Part shown: positions 63,953 through 64,000 of the stretch, in pieces
Layout of the letters: each line of letters starts with the position of its first letter
How positions within the stretch are numbered: position 1 is the stretch's first letter
Assembly: GCF_017377505.1 (NCBI RefSeq)
Contig: NZ_JAFREN010000002.1
Location: 74,604 to 138,603 of the forward strand
Direction: 5' to 3'
DNA length: 64,000 nucleotides
Source: Enterococcus sp. DIV0212c
GTDB lineage: Bacteria > Bacillota > Bacilli > Lactobacillales > Enterococcaceae
The notes under the pieces: generated by a model
Database searches by the model: none
The model's input: the letters and a program-made list of their open reading frames with translations, nothing else
What the model was told of the DNA's origin: nothing
Position numbers and translations under genes: made by a program

Positions 63953-64000
63953 ATCATTCAAAAAAACGAAGAGCCCGAGACAAAATGAGGTGACCCCCAA

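Overview
This 64-kb window is chromosomal DNA of a low-GC Firmicute, almost certainly an Enterococcus of the E. faecalis group. The main reasons are an arginine deiminase cluster in the arcA-arcB-arcC-Crp/Fnr-arcD order, an ABC-F protein that closely resembles Lsa(A), an OhrR/Ohr pair, clpB with a CtsR-type operator, DnaB/DnaI primosome genes next to nrdR, and families of hairpin repeats carrying GGGACAGAA-type arms. The species was not determined. No rRNA, tRNA, CRISPR array, prophage or complete insertion sequence was seen.

Layout. 1-6.5 kb (minus strand): ADI operon arcABC, a Crp/Fnr regulator, an ArcD-type carrier and argR, with a CcpA-type cre site and an ArgR-like palindrome before arcA. 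7-14.3 kb: an accessory island lying between the arc operon and lepA. It holds an ETX/MTX2 (aerolysin-like) pore-forming toxin, a CPHC thioredoxin-like lipoprotein, a class III lanthipeptide synthetase (LanKC), two 33-34-residue precursor peptides found by reading between genes, a secreted metallophosphatase, and a divergent membrane-anchored LuxR-type regulator. Three 10-bp-phased direct repeats lie in the divergent region. 14.5-27.4 kb: housekeeping genes (lepA, GNAT, deoxyribosyltransferase, ohr/ohrR, clpB, dnaI, dnaB, nrdR). 27.6-30.2 kb: a two-gene polysaccharide module inserted between nrdR and coaE, with a HasA-like processive synthase and a nucleotide-sugar dehydrogenase of the WbpA type. 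30.4-34.6 kb: coaE, mutM, polA. 34.9-43.6 kb: aldo/keto reductase, Mga-like regulator, CopB-type P-ATPase, an orphan, an XRE regulator, an M23 hydrolase, UspA. 43.7-49.9 kb: an alpha-mannoside locus (GH38, PTS EIIC, RpiR, GH125). 50.2-54.5 kb: a Fur-box-controlled ECF transporter operon with an IsdG-like monooxygenase, probably for heme. 54.6-57.0 kb: pcp with DUF969/DUF979 membrane proteins. 57.3-59.5 kb: a J-like protein and a membrane protein. 59.7-61.5 kb: an Lsa-type ABC-F gene behind a structured leader. 61.7-64 kb: VOC protein, Cof-type HAD phosphatase, RpiR regulator.

How the parts work together. The island reads as one secreted-effector system: toxin, redox lipoprotein, LanKC and precursors are co-directional behind one candidate activator-dependent promoter, and the membrane LuxR protein is the obvious candidate activator. 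The toxin carries four cysteines that the CPHC lipoprotein could oxidise or isomerise. Both precursors end in the same Ser-x-x-Ser-Cys-Leu-Thr-Cys-x-Cys pattern, which contains the Ser-x2-Ser-xn-Cys spacing needed for labionin. No dedicated exporter or leader protease lies nearby.

The window also has several dispersed-repeat families. A ~119-bp unit with covarying inner hairpins sits in tandem ahead of arcB and clpB, and in reduced form ahead of pcp, always ending at the Shine-Dalgarno sequence. A palindromic GGGACAGAA element occurs in long and deleted forms. A 39-bp GAGGTTGG hairpin recurs between genes.
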